From contig CAMKTS010000002.1 of assembly GCA_946415755.1 (NCBI GenBank), positions 1-63,702 of the forward strand: DNA of 63,702 nt. Direction: 5' to 3'. The translations under genes were made by a program, and so were the position numbers. Shown here piece by piece: positions 16,747 through 26,254 of the stretch (within the stretch, counting starts at the first letter, position 1; each line of letters begins with the position of its first letter). The stretch comes from an uncultured Prevotella sp. Its GTDB lineage: Bacteria; Bacteroidota; Bacteroidia; Bacteroidales; Bacteroidaceae. The notes under the pieces were generated by a model. That model ran no database searches. It was not told the origin of the DNA and was given only the letters and a program-made list of their open reading frames with translations.

Positions 16747-17445
16747 ATGTACAAAGTCTTCATCTTTGACCTCGACGGCACGCTGCTCGATACCCTGCAG
16801 GACTTGGCCAACAGCGTGAACTATGCACTCAGACAGCACCACATGCCGGAGCATACGACAGACGACATCCGGCGATTTGTGGGAAATGGGGTCCGACGGC
16901 TGATGGAGCGTGCCGTACCCAATGGGGCAGGCAATGAGGAATTCGATGGAGTGTTTGCCGACTTCCGAAGACATTATATGCAACACTCGCTGGACAATAC
17001 CCGTCCTTATCCGGGCATTCCCGAAATGCTGAGGAAGCTGAAGGCACGCGGCTGTCAGCTGGCGGTGGTGAGCAACAAGATGATGGCTGCCACACAGGAA
17101 CTCATCGCCCACTTCTTCCCGGAGATAGAAGTGGCCATCGGGGAGCATGAGGCAGAGGGCATCCGCAAGAAACCAGCTCCCGATACCGTTTTCGAGGCAC
17201 TGAGACAGCTGGGAGTCCCTCTGGAAAAAGAGGAGAAAGCTGGCGGCATCATTTCTCCTTTAGGGATGCCGGGAGGAATTGTATACGTAGGCGACAGTGA
17301 CGTAGACATCGCCACCGCCCGCAATAGCGGACTGCCGTGTGTCAGCGTGTTATGGGGATTCCGCGACCGTGACTTCCTGATGGCTCACGGAGCCACGACC
17401 TTCGTCAGTCAGCCTATCCAGCTGGTGGAGATGGCAAAGGGGTAG
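16747..17445 (+). CDS. HAD-family phosphatase, phosphoglycolate phosphatase-like
   Basis: 232 aa. HAD motifs: FIFDLDGTLLDT (I, nucleophile and acid Asp), VVSNK (II), KPAPDTVFEAL (III, Lys) and VYVGDSDVDIATARNSG (IV). The helical cap between motifs I and II is Gph-like. A Gly-rich insert (GGIISPLGMPGGI) before motif IV is unusual. It follows malQ by 34 bp of simple repeats, and its last 37 bp overlap the convergent nucleotidyltransferase-like gene. The substrate is not certain: phosphoglycolate or another small phosphate ester. Confidence 0.85.
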   Translation: MYKVFIFDLDGTLLDTLQDLANSVNYALRQHHMPEHTTDDIRRFVGNGVRRLMERAVPNGAGNEEFDGVFADFRRHYMQHSLDNTRPYPGIPEMLRKLKARGCQLAVVSNKMMAATQELIAHFFPEIEVAIGEHEAEGIRKKPAPDTVFEALRQLGVPLEKEEKAGGIISPLGMPGGIVYVGDSDVDIATARNSGLPCVSVLWGFRDRDFLMAHGATTFVSQPIQLVEMAKG

Positions 17446-18380
17446 TGCTTCCACAGATGCCACACATTGCGACGGCCAGACATCAGCTCTTTCAGGATGA
17501 AGTGACCCTCGCTCTCCAAAGGCTCGCAGGGCATGTACTGCCTGTCCATGCGCAGCACTTCCTGCAGTATCCACATCACCCCGCGTGCAAACCGATTCAC
17601 ACCAAAGGTCTTCAAGACCTTTTGGATGCTCTCGCCGTCCTTGAAGGTGTCGAAAGTACCTCCCGTGGCACGAAGCGTGAAATAAAGGTCGAGCAGCTGG
17701 CGCATGGTGGCACGGTCGTAAAGGAAACGCTGTTGCAGACGTAGCAGCAGACAGACGGCACTCATCGTGGGGGAGGTGACCGTCGTACCATTCTGCTCCT
17801 GGAACAACAGGCGCTGGTTGCGTTTCAGCCAACGGGCAATCTGGTAGTTGGCCAGCGGGAAACGGCTGACGGCAGCACGGTAGTACAGACGAACGGGCGT
17901 ATCGTCCCATACCTTCAACTGCCAGAAAGTACGGCCACCCACAGGCTGCTGCTCTCCGGCAAGACGGGCAAACTTCGCCGTGCGCTCCTTGCCGCTGTCG
18001 GTAACAACCTCGATACCCTCCGGCTGGCACAGCTCCTGCAAAATGTCAGGGTAGTGACGCTCGGCACCGATGCTGCCGATGGGAGTGGTGCGGATGCCCT
18101 TGGCGCCCATCTTCTCTTGAAGGGACTGCAGGTGCTCTGACTGCTGCACATGTCCCATCCTCGTCGTCTCGGCATCGGCCATCCAGTCAATACTCAAGTC
18201 CTGAGGACCGCGCAGTCCGAACTCAAACAGTCGTTCTACACCATGATAACCTATGCCGGTCAGCCGCTGTTGCTGTGACAAGGCAAACAACTCATGCCAT
18301 TCTTCTGGCGATGGACCGCGCTCCAGACAGTCCAGCTGTCCCACGGCAACCTGTAAGAGTTCGAAAAACAGTTTCTGCAT
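17409..18380 (-). CDS. Nucleotidyltransferase-fold protein (NTP_transf_5-like), possibly degenerate
   Basis: 323 aa from the ATG at 18380, which gives MQKLFFELLQVAVG. It has the layout of the polysaccharide-cluster nucleotidyltransferase family PF14907: helical N-terminus with LSQQQRLTGIGYHGVERL, a central region, and a C-terminal helical half with LLDLYFTLRATGG and a GVMWILQEVL stretch. The expected GDxD metal-binding motif is not recognisable around GSIGAERHYPD, so it may be inactive or misassigned. It overlaps the convergent phosphatase gene by 37 bp at the 3' end. Confidence 0.6.
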   Translation of the reverse strand: MQKLFFELLQVAVGQLDCLERGPSPEEWHELFALSQQQRLTGIGYHGVERLFEFGLRGPQDLSIDWMADAETTRMGHVQQSEHLQSLQEKMGAKGIRTTPIGSIGAERHYPDILQELCQPEGIEVVTDSGKERTAKFARLAGEQQPVGGRTFWQLKVWDDTPVRLYYRAAVSRFPLANYQIARWLKRNQRLLFQEQNGTTVTSPTMSAVCLLLRLQQRFLYDRATMRQLLDLYFTLRATGGTFDTFKDGESIQKVLKTFGVNRFARGVMWILQEVLRMDRQYMPCEPLESEGHFILKELMSGRRNVWHLWKHYPFAISTSWIG

Positions 18381-18461
18381 CGATATGTGGGTATTGGTTA
18401 GTAGATTCCACTGCAAATGTACTCATTATTTTTATATACGCCAACTTTTTCAGCACTTTTT

Positions 18462-18492
18462 TTGCCGATAAAGAAAAAAGGTTGTAAATTTG
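18462..18492 (+). promoter_or_regulatory. Promoter of the C10 peptidase gene
   Basis: TTG at 18462-18464, 20-nt spacer, TAAATTTG at 18485-18492: a good Bacteroidota promoter. It leaves a leader of about 25 nt before the ATG at 18525. Confidence 0.7.
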
Positions 18493-18524
18493 CAGGAAAA
18501 TAAGGTGAATAAAAAGACAAAAGC

Positions 18525-20900
18525 ATGAAAAAGATTCTTATGACGCTGGCAGCCGTCCTATGCTGCAATATGATGCTCTGCGCACAGGGCATCGGCGAGC
18601 AGGAGGCCAAGGAAAGGGCCTTGCAGTTTCTGAATAACCAGACAACTGCCGTGAAGCAAGGAAGGAGGGCACCCGCCAGGAAAGCACAGCTAAAGGCTGC
18701 ACCTCTGGAGGTCAGCGGCATCTATGCCTTCAACCGCGAGGACGGAGGTTTCGTCATCGCTGCTGCTGACGAGCGGGCAGTACCCGTGCTGGGATATAGC
18801 GACAGCGGCAGGATAGACTGGCAACGGTTGCCGGAGAATGTCAAGGCATGGCTCGGAGATTATGCACAGGCCATCAGCCAGATGGGTGATGCCACGACAG
18901 ACTATGTCGCCCAGGGCTATGGAGAACAGCCACAGGGCAACCGACAGGCGATAGCACCCCTGCTGAAAACACAATGGTGGCAGGAGGCGCCTTACTCGAA
19001 CGACTGTCCCTTTATGACAATGGGAAGGGCATTGACCGGATGTGTGGCCACTGCCATGGCACAGGTGATGAACTATCACCAATGGCCGAAGGAGGAATGC
19101 CAGTCCATTCCCGCACATTCCATCCCATACCTGGAGGGCAGCATCGACCTGGAAGAACTGCCCCCCACCACCTTCGACTGGAAAAATATGCTGAACGATT
19201 ATACCGGAAGCTATACGGAGGAACAGGGCAGCGCCGTGGCAAAACTGATGCGCTACTGCGGACAGAGCGTAAAGATGATGTATGGAGAATGGCTCTCGGC
19301 TACCGACGGGGCCTATATGGCCGATGCCCTGAGACTCTTCTTCGACTATGACCTGGGAGTGTCGTATGCCTTGCGCAACCAGTACGGCATCGACGAGTGG
19401 GAGCAACTGATATATGGAGAACTGGCAGCAGGAAGACCGGTGCCCTATTGTGGACGGTCGGACGACGGACATGCCTTCGTGTGCGACGGCTACGATACCA
19501 ACGGACTCTTCCACATCAACTGGGGATGGGCAGGATCGTGCGATGGCTATTTCTCGCTGTCGGTGCTCAACCCACGCGGATTAGGGCCGCAAGCGGTCTC
19601 GGAGGAAGCAGGATATGGCATGTGCCAGGAAGCCATCATCGGTGTGCAGCCGCCGACAGGACAAACGCCCGTTGCCGACTATTCATCGAAGCTGGTGCCC
19701 TTCGGTAACATGGCCCTCGAACAGAATACCGTGAAATTTGAAGGACATTATGATAATCTGGTGACACCCCTCGCCACCTTCGAAGTAGCGATGGGAAAAA
19801 CAGAAGACGACGGAAAACTGACACCACTGGTGATGGCAGAGAAACAGTACGAAATGGAAACTCATAGGAATGTGGACATCGACATCACGCTGACCAAAGA
19901 CAACCTGCCCATAGGTACCCACCAACTGCGGGCGATGGCACGTTGCGTGACCACCGACGGACCGTGGCATCTGATCATGCACCCGGAAAAGACGGTCGTG
20001 GCCGAGGTGACTGCCGACGGCATTCAGTGCGCGCTGGGTGACGTGCCGCAGCTGGAAATCGAAAAAGCCTACATCAAGAGAGGTTCGGAAATCGCGTTAG
20101 AGAGAAATGAAGTGGCACTGGTGGTACACAACAAGGGACGGGAATACACTGGAGAACTGACCGTTCGTGTAGTGGCACTGGGCGACAAGACATCGCAGGA
20201 GGTCTGCGAGAACCTGCCACCGGTATCAGCAATGAAACTGAATGCAAAAGTCGGCGGCTATTTCAGAGTTGATGCCACCGAGGAGATAGTAGTAGCAACA
20301 AAGAATTTAGGAGACAATGGGAAATACCTGTTCCTGCTATATGAGGGCAATACAGAAGTGCTCGTCGATACTGCCACCGTGGCCTATGAGAAGGACTATG
20401 AGTTTGAATTTGTAGACTTGGAGGTTGTAGCGTACAAAATCAAATACGACCTTGACGAACAGGAGATCGCTTATTGGGTGAAGTTGAAGAATGTCGATGC
20501 CAACAACAACTGGCCCAAATACTCCTCAGTGCCCGACAATATCATATTCTCTTTGTATGACGAAACTGGAGAGGGAGGACCGGCACCAGTCCATTTGACG
20601 ATAAAAAAGGATGAGGAAAAACCGTTCAAAAGCGGGGAGTCCACCATTTTTATGACTACTGCCGTCACGTTCAGTATTGACGAAGAGCTGACTAAAGTAG
20701 GACAGACCAAGCGCATCTTTGAGGTGAAGGTGAAGCCCGGAGAAACGGTGGAATATCCCATTCCTTCAGGCATCTCGAAGATAGTGGCCACTGACGGCGA
20801 CTCCAAACAGTTCTTCAATCTTAACGGTCAGCGGATAGAAGGACAGCCCGCACAAAAGGGCGTATACATCTGTAACGGAAAAAAACTTATCCTAAAATAA
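18525..20900 (+). CDS. C10 family cysteine peptidase (interpain/streptopain-like)
   Basis: 791 aa secreted protease. Signal peptide to about residue 20 (MKKILMTLAAVLCCNMMLCA). The propeptide (about 22-140) is followed by the papain-like domain with the catalytic Cys at residue 173 in LTGCVATAMAQVMNYHQWP and His at 316 in DDGHAFVCDGYD, then the conserved INWGWAGSCDGYF. The long C-terminal part (about 365-760) is beta-rich, and the end (FFNLNGQRIEGQPAQKGVYI, then CNGKKLILK) is a sorting-like tail. Prevotella intermedia interpain A is the closest kind of enzyme known to me; it degrades host proteins. Confidence 0.92.
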   Translation: MKKILMTLAAVLCCNMMLCAQGIGEQEAKERALQFLNNQTTAVKQGRRAPARKAQLKAAPLEVSGIYAFNREDGGFVIAAADERAVPVLGYSDSGRIDWQRLPENVKAWLGDYAQAISQMGDATTDYVAQGYGEQPQGNRQAIAPLLKTQWWQEAPYSNDCPFMTMGRALTGCVATAMAQVMNYHQWPKEECQSIPAHSIPYLEGSIDLEELPPTTFDWKNMLNDYTGSYTEEQGSAVAKLMRYCGQSVKMMYGEWLSATDGAYMADALRLFFDYDLGVSYALRNQYGIDEWEQLIYGELAAGRPVPYCGRSDDGHAFVCDGYDTNGLFHINWGWAGSCDGYFSLSVLNPRGLGPQAVSEEAGYGMCQEAIIGVQPPTGQTPVADYSSKLVPFGNMALEQNTVKFEGHYDNLVTPLATFEVAMGKTEDDGKLTPLVMAEKQYEMETHRNVDIDITLTKDNLPIGTHQLRAMARCVTTDGPWHLIMHPEKTVVAEVTADGIQCALGDVPQLEIEKAYIKRGSEIALERNEVALVVHNKGREYTGELTVRVVALGDKTSQEVCENLPPVSAMKLNAKVGGYFRVDATEEIVVATKNLGDNGKYLFLLYEGNTEVLVDTATVAYEKDYEFEFVDLEVVAYKIKYDLDEQEIAYWVKLKNVDANNNWPKYSSVPDNIIFSLYDETGEGGPAPVHLTIKKDEEKPFKSGESTIFMTTAVTFSIDEELTKVGQTKRIFEVKVKPGETVEYPIPSGISKIVATDGDSKQFFNLNGQRIEGQPAQKGVYICNGKKLILK

Positions 20901-20928
20901 CAGACTCCAGAACTAAAATCCTTGTCAA

Positions 20929-21912
20929 GTGACTCTGATTACCATACTCGGACCGACAGCCAGCGGCAAGACACCTATTGCCGCAGCACTGGCACAGGCA
21001 CTGCCTCGCATTGACGGCAGGGTCGGGGGAGAGATTATCTCTGCCGACTCCCGCCAGGTGTACCGGCGTATGGACATCGGAACAGGCAAGGACCTCGCAG
21101 ACTACCGCCTCAATGTCGATGGTGTATCCGTCGACATTCCCTATCATCTGATAGATATCGTGGAGCCTGGTACGAAGTACAACCTCTTCCAGTATCAGCA
21201 GGACTTCTTCGATGCTTACGAGGACATCTGCCGTAGGGGCGTACAACCCATCCTCTGCGGAGGCACAGGCCTCTATATCGAAGCCGTGCTGAAAGGCTAT
21301 CACCTCTCGCCAGTGCCCCAGAACCAGTCTCTACGCGACAGTCTTGAAGGGCGTTCGCTGGAGGAACTGACCGATATGCTGCGCACCATAAAGGCTAAAA
21401 GTGGTACTGTGATGCATAATACCACCGATGTGGACTCCTCTCAGCGCGCCATCCGTGCCATCGAGATAGAGACCTATAACCTAGAACATCCCATGCCTTT
21501 ACGCGAGTTGCCGCCTATCCCCTCTGTCATTTTCGGTGTCAATATCGACCGTGAGTTGCGCCGTGAAAAAATCACTCGTCGGCTCAAGGCTCGTCTCGAA
21601 GAGGGAATGGCAGAAGAGGTGCGCGGCTTGCTGGATGAGGGCATCGCGGCTGAAGACCTGATATACTACGGTCTGGAGTATAGATATGTGACGGAATATG
21701 TAGTGGGACGGCTGACGTACGATGAGATGTTCCGACAGCTGGAGATAGCCATCCACCAGTTTGCCAAGAGGCAGATGACGTGGTTCAGAGGCATGGAGCG
21801 CCGGGGTTTCACTATCCACTGGATAGATGCTCTGTTGCCGATGGAAGAGAAAGTGATGCAGATTCTGGAAGTGTGTCGGAATGACGAAATGAAGAAACAA
21901 CGAAATATATGA
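20929..21912 (+). CDS. miaA: tRNA dimethylallyltransferase
   Basis: 327 aa, GTG start. P-loop GPTASGKT at residues 8-15, then EIISADSRQVYRRMDIGTGK (the DSxQVYR motif that binds substrate tRNA) and CGGTGLYIEAVL. It adds a dimethylallyl group to A37 of tRNAs that read UNN codons. The ATGA overlap with the downstream lipid kinase gene indicates coupled translation. Bacteroidota often carry two miaA copies, so this may be one of a pair. Confidence 0.9.
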   Translation: MTLITILGPTASGKTPIAAALAQALPRIDGRVGGEIISADSRQVYRRMDIGTGKDLADYRLNVDGVSVDIPYHLIDIVEPGTKYNLFQYQQDFFDAYEDICRRGVQPILCGGTGLYIEAVLKGYHLSPVPQNQSLRDSLEGRSLEELTDMLRTIKAKSGTVMHNTTDVDSSQRAIRAIEIETYNLEHPMPLRELPPIPSVIFGVNIDRELRREKITRRLKARLEEGMAEEVRGLLDEGIAAEDLIYYGLEYRYVTEYVVGRLTYDEMFRQLEIAIHQFAKRQMTWFRGMERRGFTIHWIDALLPMEEKVMQILEVCRNDEMKKQRNI

Positions 21913-22838
21913 GCAATCAACAAGAGGACCGGTGGGGTATTCTGTTTTGTCCAAAAGGACGAGGGACGAAACAGCGCGAACGCATCCAGCGCGTGCTGGA
22001 AGAGCGTGGCATACAGTACGACTTTGTACAGAGCGAGTCGAGCAGCAGCGTGGAAAGGCTGGTGACGATGCTGATACACAATGGCTATAAGACCATCGTC
22101 GTAGTGGGAGGCGACTCGGCATTGAATGATGCTGTCAACTGTCTGATGCGTGAGGAGCGACAGGTGCGTGAGAGCATCGCCCTGGGTGTTATCCCTAATG
22201 GTGTGCTGAACGACTTTGCCCGCTATTGGGAGTTCAAGGAGGGGAATGTGGAGCAGACCGTCGACTGGCTTGTCAAACATCGTGTGCGTACCATCGACCT
22301 GGGGTGCATTCGCTATACCGACAAGCATGGAGAGAAGCAGCACCGCTACTTCCTGAACTGCGTCAATGTGGGACTGATTGCCGACGTGATGAACCTGCGA
22401 CGGCAGACACGCTCGCTGTTGGGATCGCGCAAGTTGTCGTTTGTCGTTTCCATCTTCCTGATGATATTCCATCGCATGGACTATAAGATGAAGGTGCGCA
22501 TCAATAGCGACACCGTCAACCGCAAAGTGATGACAATGTGCGTCAGCAGCGGACCAGGTTACGGACAGACGCCGAGTGCCGTACCCTATAACGGAATGAT
22601 TGACGTATCGCTGGTATATCATACCGGGATGCTGCAGGTGCTGGCAGGATTGTGGCTGCTGGTGACGGGGCGGTTCCTGAATCATCGTAGCGTACATCCC
22701 TACCGTACCCGTGAGGTGGTGGTAGAGGAAGCCCAGCACGCATTGGTGGGGGTTGACGGACGACTAATCGGCAAACCGGTGGGAAGCTTCAGAATGACGG
22801 TAGAGCAGGAGGTAATCAACTTCTTGATACCCGATTGA
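21909..22838 (+). CDS. Diacylglycerol kinase-family lipid kinase
   Basis: 309 aa with the DAGK catalytic fold: GILFCPKGRGTKQRERIQ opening, TIVVVGGDSALNDAVN (the GGDGT-like nucleotide loop, here GGDSA), LGVIPNGVLNDFARYW, and a beta-rich C-terminal half with VDGRLIGKP. A soluble protein acting at the membrane face on a lipid or sphingoid base. The GGDS-A variation from GGDGT is worth noting but other family features are intact. It overlaps miaA by four bases. Confidence 0.85.
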   Translation: MSNQQEDRWGILFCPKGRGTKQRERIQRVLEERGIQYDFVQSESSSSVERLVTMLIHNGYKTIVVVGGDSALNDAVNCLMREERQVRESIALGVIPNGVLNDFARYWEFKEGNVEQTVDWLVKHRVRTIDLGCIRYTDKHGEKQHRYFLNCVNVGLIADVMNLRRQTRSLLGSRKLSFVVSIFLMIFHRMDYKMKVRINSDTVNRKVMTMCVSSGPGYGQTPSAVPYNGMIDVSLVYHTGMLQVLAGLWLLVTGRFLNHRSVHPYRTREVVVEEAQHALVGVDGRLIGKPVGSFRMTVEQEVINFLIPD

Positions 22839-22901
22839 CCCTCCAAAACCGAGAAAAACATGAAAAATTGCGCTATTTCGAAAAAAATAACGCAATTTAT
22901 T

Positions 22902-22931
22902 TTGTAGTACCATTAAAAATGCGTACTTTTG
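22902..22931 (+). promoter_or_regulatory. Promoter of the glycogen debranching operon
   Basis: TTG at 22902-22904, 19-nt spacer, TACTTTTG at 22924-22931; the ATG follows 44 nt later at 22976. It separates the alpha-glucan operon from the lipid kinase gene. Confidence 0.75.
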
Positions 22932-22975
22932 AGGATGATTACGAAATTCTAAGACAAAACCTTAAAATAGGAACT

Positions 22976-24925
22976 ATGAGTTATTTACGTTTTGAGAAAG
23001 CTGTAATGACCAACTTGGAGGAGTCCTTGCGTCGTGAACTGCTTCGAACAAACCGCTCCGGTGCCTACAGCGCATCTACCCTGGTAGACTGTAATACGCG
23101 AAAGTACCACGGATTGCTCGTTGTTCCCGTACCCGAACTTGACGACGAGAACCATGTGTTGTTGTCGTCGCTCGACTGTACGGTAGTTCAGCATGGTGCA
23201 GAGTTCAATCTCGGACTCCACAAGTATCAGGGAAATAACTACAGCCCCAAAGGTCACAAGTACATCCGTGAGTTTACTTGTGATGTAGTGCCTACCACGC
23301 TCTATCGCGTAGGTGGCGTGTTGTTAAAGAGGGAGACAATCTTCCAAGCCTATGAGGATCGCATCCTGATTCGTTACACACTCGAGGATGCCCACTCGGC
23401 TACGACGCTCCGCTTCCGGCCGTTCCTGGCATTCAGGTCGGTGCGTCAGTTTACCCATGAGAACGCAACGGCCTCACGGGAGTATCACGAGGTGGAGAAT
23501 GGTATCAAGACCTGTATGTATGCCGGCTATCCAGACCTCTACATGCAGTTCAACAAAAAGAACCAGTTCGTCTTCCAGCCTGACTGGTACAGGGGAGTGG
23601 AGTATCCCAAGGAACAGGAACGTGGCTATGCATCGAACGAGGACTTGTATGTGCCTGGCTACTTTGAGATGCCTATCAAGAAAGGCGAGAGCATCATTTT
23701 CTCGGCATCCACCTCTTCCATCAGGACTTCTACGCTGAAGGGACTATTCCAGAAGGAAATCGACCTCCGTCCTGGACGTGACAGTTTCTACCATTGTCTG
23801 GTGGCCGCTGCTCATCAGTTCCACAACCGCAAGCCTAACGACGACCGCTACCTGCTGGCAGGATATCCGTGGTTCAAGGCTCGTGCGCGCGATACCTTTA
23901 TTGCTCTGCCTGGCTTGACGCTGGCTATTGGAGAGCAGGACTATTTCGAGCTGGTGATGAAGACCGCCGAGAAGGGACTGCGCGAATTCATGGATGACAA
24001 ACCGCTGAGCGTGAAAATCTATGAGGTGGAACATCCCGATGTGCCGCTGTGGGCCGTATGGGCCATCCAACAGTATGTGAAGGATGCCGGACGGGAGCAG
24101 GGATATAAGATGTATGGCAAACTGGTGAAGGACATCGTGAAGTATATTTCTGACGGTGGTCATCCCAACCTCCGTCTTGATGACAATGGCCTGCTCTATG
24201 CCAACGGACGCGACAAGGCTATCACGTGGATGAACTCCACGGCCAACGGACGGCCGGTGGTGCCGCGCTCAGGATATATCGTAGAGTTTAACGCCTTGTG
24301 GTATAATGCCATTAAGTTCTGTGCATCACTGGAGGCTGAAATGGGCGACAAGAAATTCGCAGAGAAGCTTGAGAAACAGGCTGAGACTGCCAAGCAGTCG
24401 TTCACAGAAACCTTCCTCAACGAATATGGTTATCTGCTTGACTATGTGGATGGCAATATGATGGACTGGAGCGTACGGCCTAACATGATTTTCCCCGTAG
24501 CCTTCGACTATTCACCTCTGTCGCAGGATCAGAAGAAGAGCGTGCTCGACGTATGTACCCGTGAGCTGCTCACGCCGAAGGGACTGCGCTCGCTGTCGCC
24601 GAAGAGCGGCGGCTACAATCCTATGTACGTCGGTCCGCAGACGCAGCGTGACTATGCCTACCATCAGGGTACGGCATGGCCGTGGCTTGGCGGCTTCTAT
24701 ATCGAGGCCTGTCTGAAACTCTACAAGCGAACCCGCCTGTCGTTCGTTGAACGTCACATGGTGGGCTATGAGGACGAGATGAACTATCATGCTCTGGGAA
24801 CCATCAGTGAGTTGTTCGATGGTAACCCACCATTCCATGGACGAGGAGCTATGGCCTTCGCCATGAATGTGGCCGAAATCCTACGTTCACTGAAGTTGAT
24901 GGAGAAATACACGTATCAAAAATAA
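22976..24925 (+). CDS. Glycogen debranching enzyme
   Basis: 649 aa from the ATG at 22976, which sits behind a strong promoter; the upstream in-frame codons overlap that promoter and are not coding. The N-terminal glycogen-debranching domain (about 1-270, RTNRSGAYSASTLVDCNTRKYHGLLV) is followed by the amylo-1,6-glucosidase (GH133-like) alpha/alpha barrel with YPWFKARARDTFIALPGLTL, DNGLLYANGRDKAITWMN and QGTAWPWLGGFYIEA. It trims alpha-1,6 branches of stored glycogen in the cytoplasm. It leads a three-gene set with the glycogen synthase-like and GH57 genes. Confidence 0.93.
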   Translation: MSYLRFEKAVMTNLEESLRRELLRTNRSGAYSASTLVDCNTRKYHGLLVVPVPELDDENHVLLSSLDCTVVQHGAEFNLGLHKYQGNNYSPKGHKYIREFTCDVVPTTLYRVGGVLLKRETIFQAYEDRILIRYTLEDAHSATTLRFRPFLAFRSVRQFTHENATASREYHEVENGIKTCMYAGYPDLYMQFNKKNQFVFQPDWYRGVEYPKEQERGYASNEDLYVPGYFEMPIKKGESIIFSASTSSIRTSTLKGLFQKEIDLRPGRDSFYHCLVAAAHQFHNRKPNDDRYLLAGYPWFKARARDTFIALPGLTLAIGEQDYFELVMKTAEKGLREFMDDKPLSVKIYEVEHPDVPLWAVWAIQQYVKDAGREQGYKMYGKLVKDIVKYISDGGHPNLRLDDNGLLYANGRDKAITWMNSTANGRPVVPRSGYIVEFNALWYNAIKFCASLEAEMGDKKFAEKLEKQAETAKQSFTETFLNEYGYLLDYVDGNMMDWSVRPNMIFPVAFDYSPLSQDQKKSVLDVCTRELLTPKGLRSLSPKSGGYNPMYVGPQTQRDYAYHQGTAWPWLGGFYIEACLKLYKRTRLSFVERHMVGYEDEMNYHALGTISELFDGNPPFHGRGAMAFAMNVAEILRSLKLMEKYTYQK

Positions 24926-24941
24926 ATAAGGAGGAGATGCT

Positions 24942-26213
24942 ATGAAAGTTTTAATGTTTGGATGGGAGTATCCTCCTCACGTATTCGGTGGACTGGCTAC
25001 CGCCAACTATGGTATCTCACAGGGCCTGCATGCTCAGGGCGACATGGATATCACGCTCTGTCTGCCCAAGCCCTTCGGTGACGAAGACCGCTCGGCCTGT
25101 CAGATAGTGGCCATGAATGCCGTGCCTATCGCCTATCGTGACGTGTCGGCTGACTATGTTCGTGAACGGGTGGGCAACATCATGGATCCCGACCTATATT
25201 TCCGTCTGCGCGACCACCTGTATGCCGACTTCAACTACATGCACGTCAACGACCTGGGTGCCATGGAGTTTGCTGGCGGCTATCCGGGCAACCTGCATGA
25301 GGAAATCAACAACTACTCGATTATTGCTGGTGTCGTGGCTCGTACCCTCGACTACGACATCATCCATGCCCACGACTGGCTGACCTATCCCGCTGGCATC
25401 CATGCCAAGCAGGTGAGTGGTAAACCGTTGTGCATCCACGTGCATGCCACCGACTTCGACCGCAGCCGTGGCAAGGTGAATCCCACTGTCTATTCGATAG
25501 AGAAGAATGGTATGGACAATGCCGACTGCATCATGTGTGTGTCGGAACTGACGCGTCAGACGGTCATCAACCAGTATCACCAAGACCCGCGCAAGTGCTT
25601 CACGGTGCATAATGCCGTGTATCCGCTGCCCGAAGAGTATCAGGCCATTCCACGTCCTGACCATACGGGTAAGGACAAGGTAGTGACGTTCCTCGGTCGT
25701 ATCACCATGCAGAAAGGACCGGAGTATTTCGTTGAAGCCGCCAATATGGTCATTCGCCGCACCCGTAACGTGCGCTTCTGTATGGCAGGTTCGGGTGATA
25801 TGATGGACGCCATGATACACTTGGCTGCAGAGCGCGGCATTGCCGACCGCTTCCACTTTCCGGGATTTATGCGCGGCAAGCAGGTGTACGAGTGCTTGAA
25901 GGACTCTGACGTCTATGTCATGCCTTCCGTCTCTGAACCGTTTGGTATCTCCCCTCTGGAGGCTATGCAGTGTGGAACGCCATCGATTATTTCGAAGCAG
26001 TCGGGATGTGCTGAGATCTTGACAAACTGTATCAAGGTTGACTATTGGGACATCCACGCCCTGGCAGATGCCATCTACTCCATCTGTGCCAACGACTCGC
26101 TCTTCCAGTATCTCAAGGAAGAAGGAAAGAACGAGGTAGACCAGATTACGTGGGAGAAGGTTGGTGCCTGGATAGCAACACTCTATAAACGCACCCTGGG
26201 CTGGGAACAGTAA
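24942..26213 (+). CDS. Glycogen synthase-like GT4 glycosyltransferase
   Basis: 423 aa. Starts MKVLMFGWEYPPHVFGGLAT (N-terminal GT-B domain), with IIHAHDWLTYPAGI, VTFLGRITMQKGPEYFVEAA and the retaining-GT E(x7)E motif at SEPFGISPLEAMQCGTPS. It likely elongates glycogen from a nucleotide glucose. It lies 16 bp after the debranching gene with a GGAGGAG-type ribosome binding site. GT4 and GT5/GT3 glycogen synthases are not cleanly separated by eye. Confidence 0.9.
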   Translation: MKVLMFGWEYPPHVFGGLATANYGISQGLHAQGDMDITLCLPKPFGDEDRSACQIVAMNAVPIAYRDVSADYVRERVGNIMDPDLYFRLRDHLYADFNYMHVNDLGAMEFAGGYPGNLHEEINNYSIIAGVVARTLDYDIIHAHDWLTYPAGIHAKQVSGKPLCIHVHATDFDRSRGKVNPTVYSIEKNGMDNADCIMCVSELTRQTVINQYHQDPRKCFTVHNAVYPLPEEYQAIPRPDHTGKDKVVTFLGRITMQKGPEYFVEAANMVIRRTRNVRFCMAGSGDMMDAMIHLAAERGIADRFHFPGFMRGKQVYECLKDSDVYVMPSVSEPFGISPLEAMQCGTPSIISKQSGCAEILTNCIKVDYWDIHALADAIYSICANDSLFQYLKEEGKNEVDQITWEKVGAWIATLYKRTLGWEQ

Positions 26214-26254
26214 ACTAATTAAGAATTAAGAGTTAAGAATTAAGAGAAATAGTT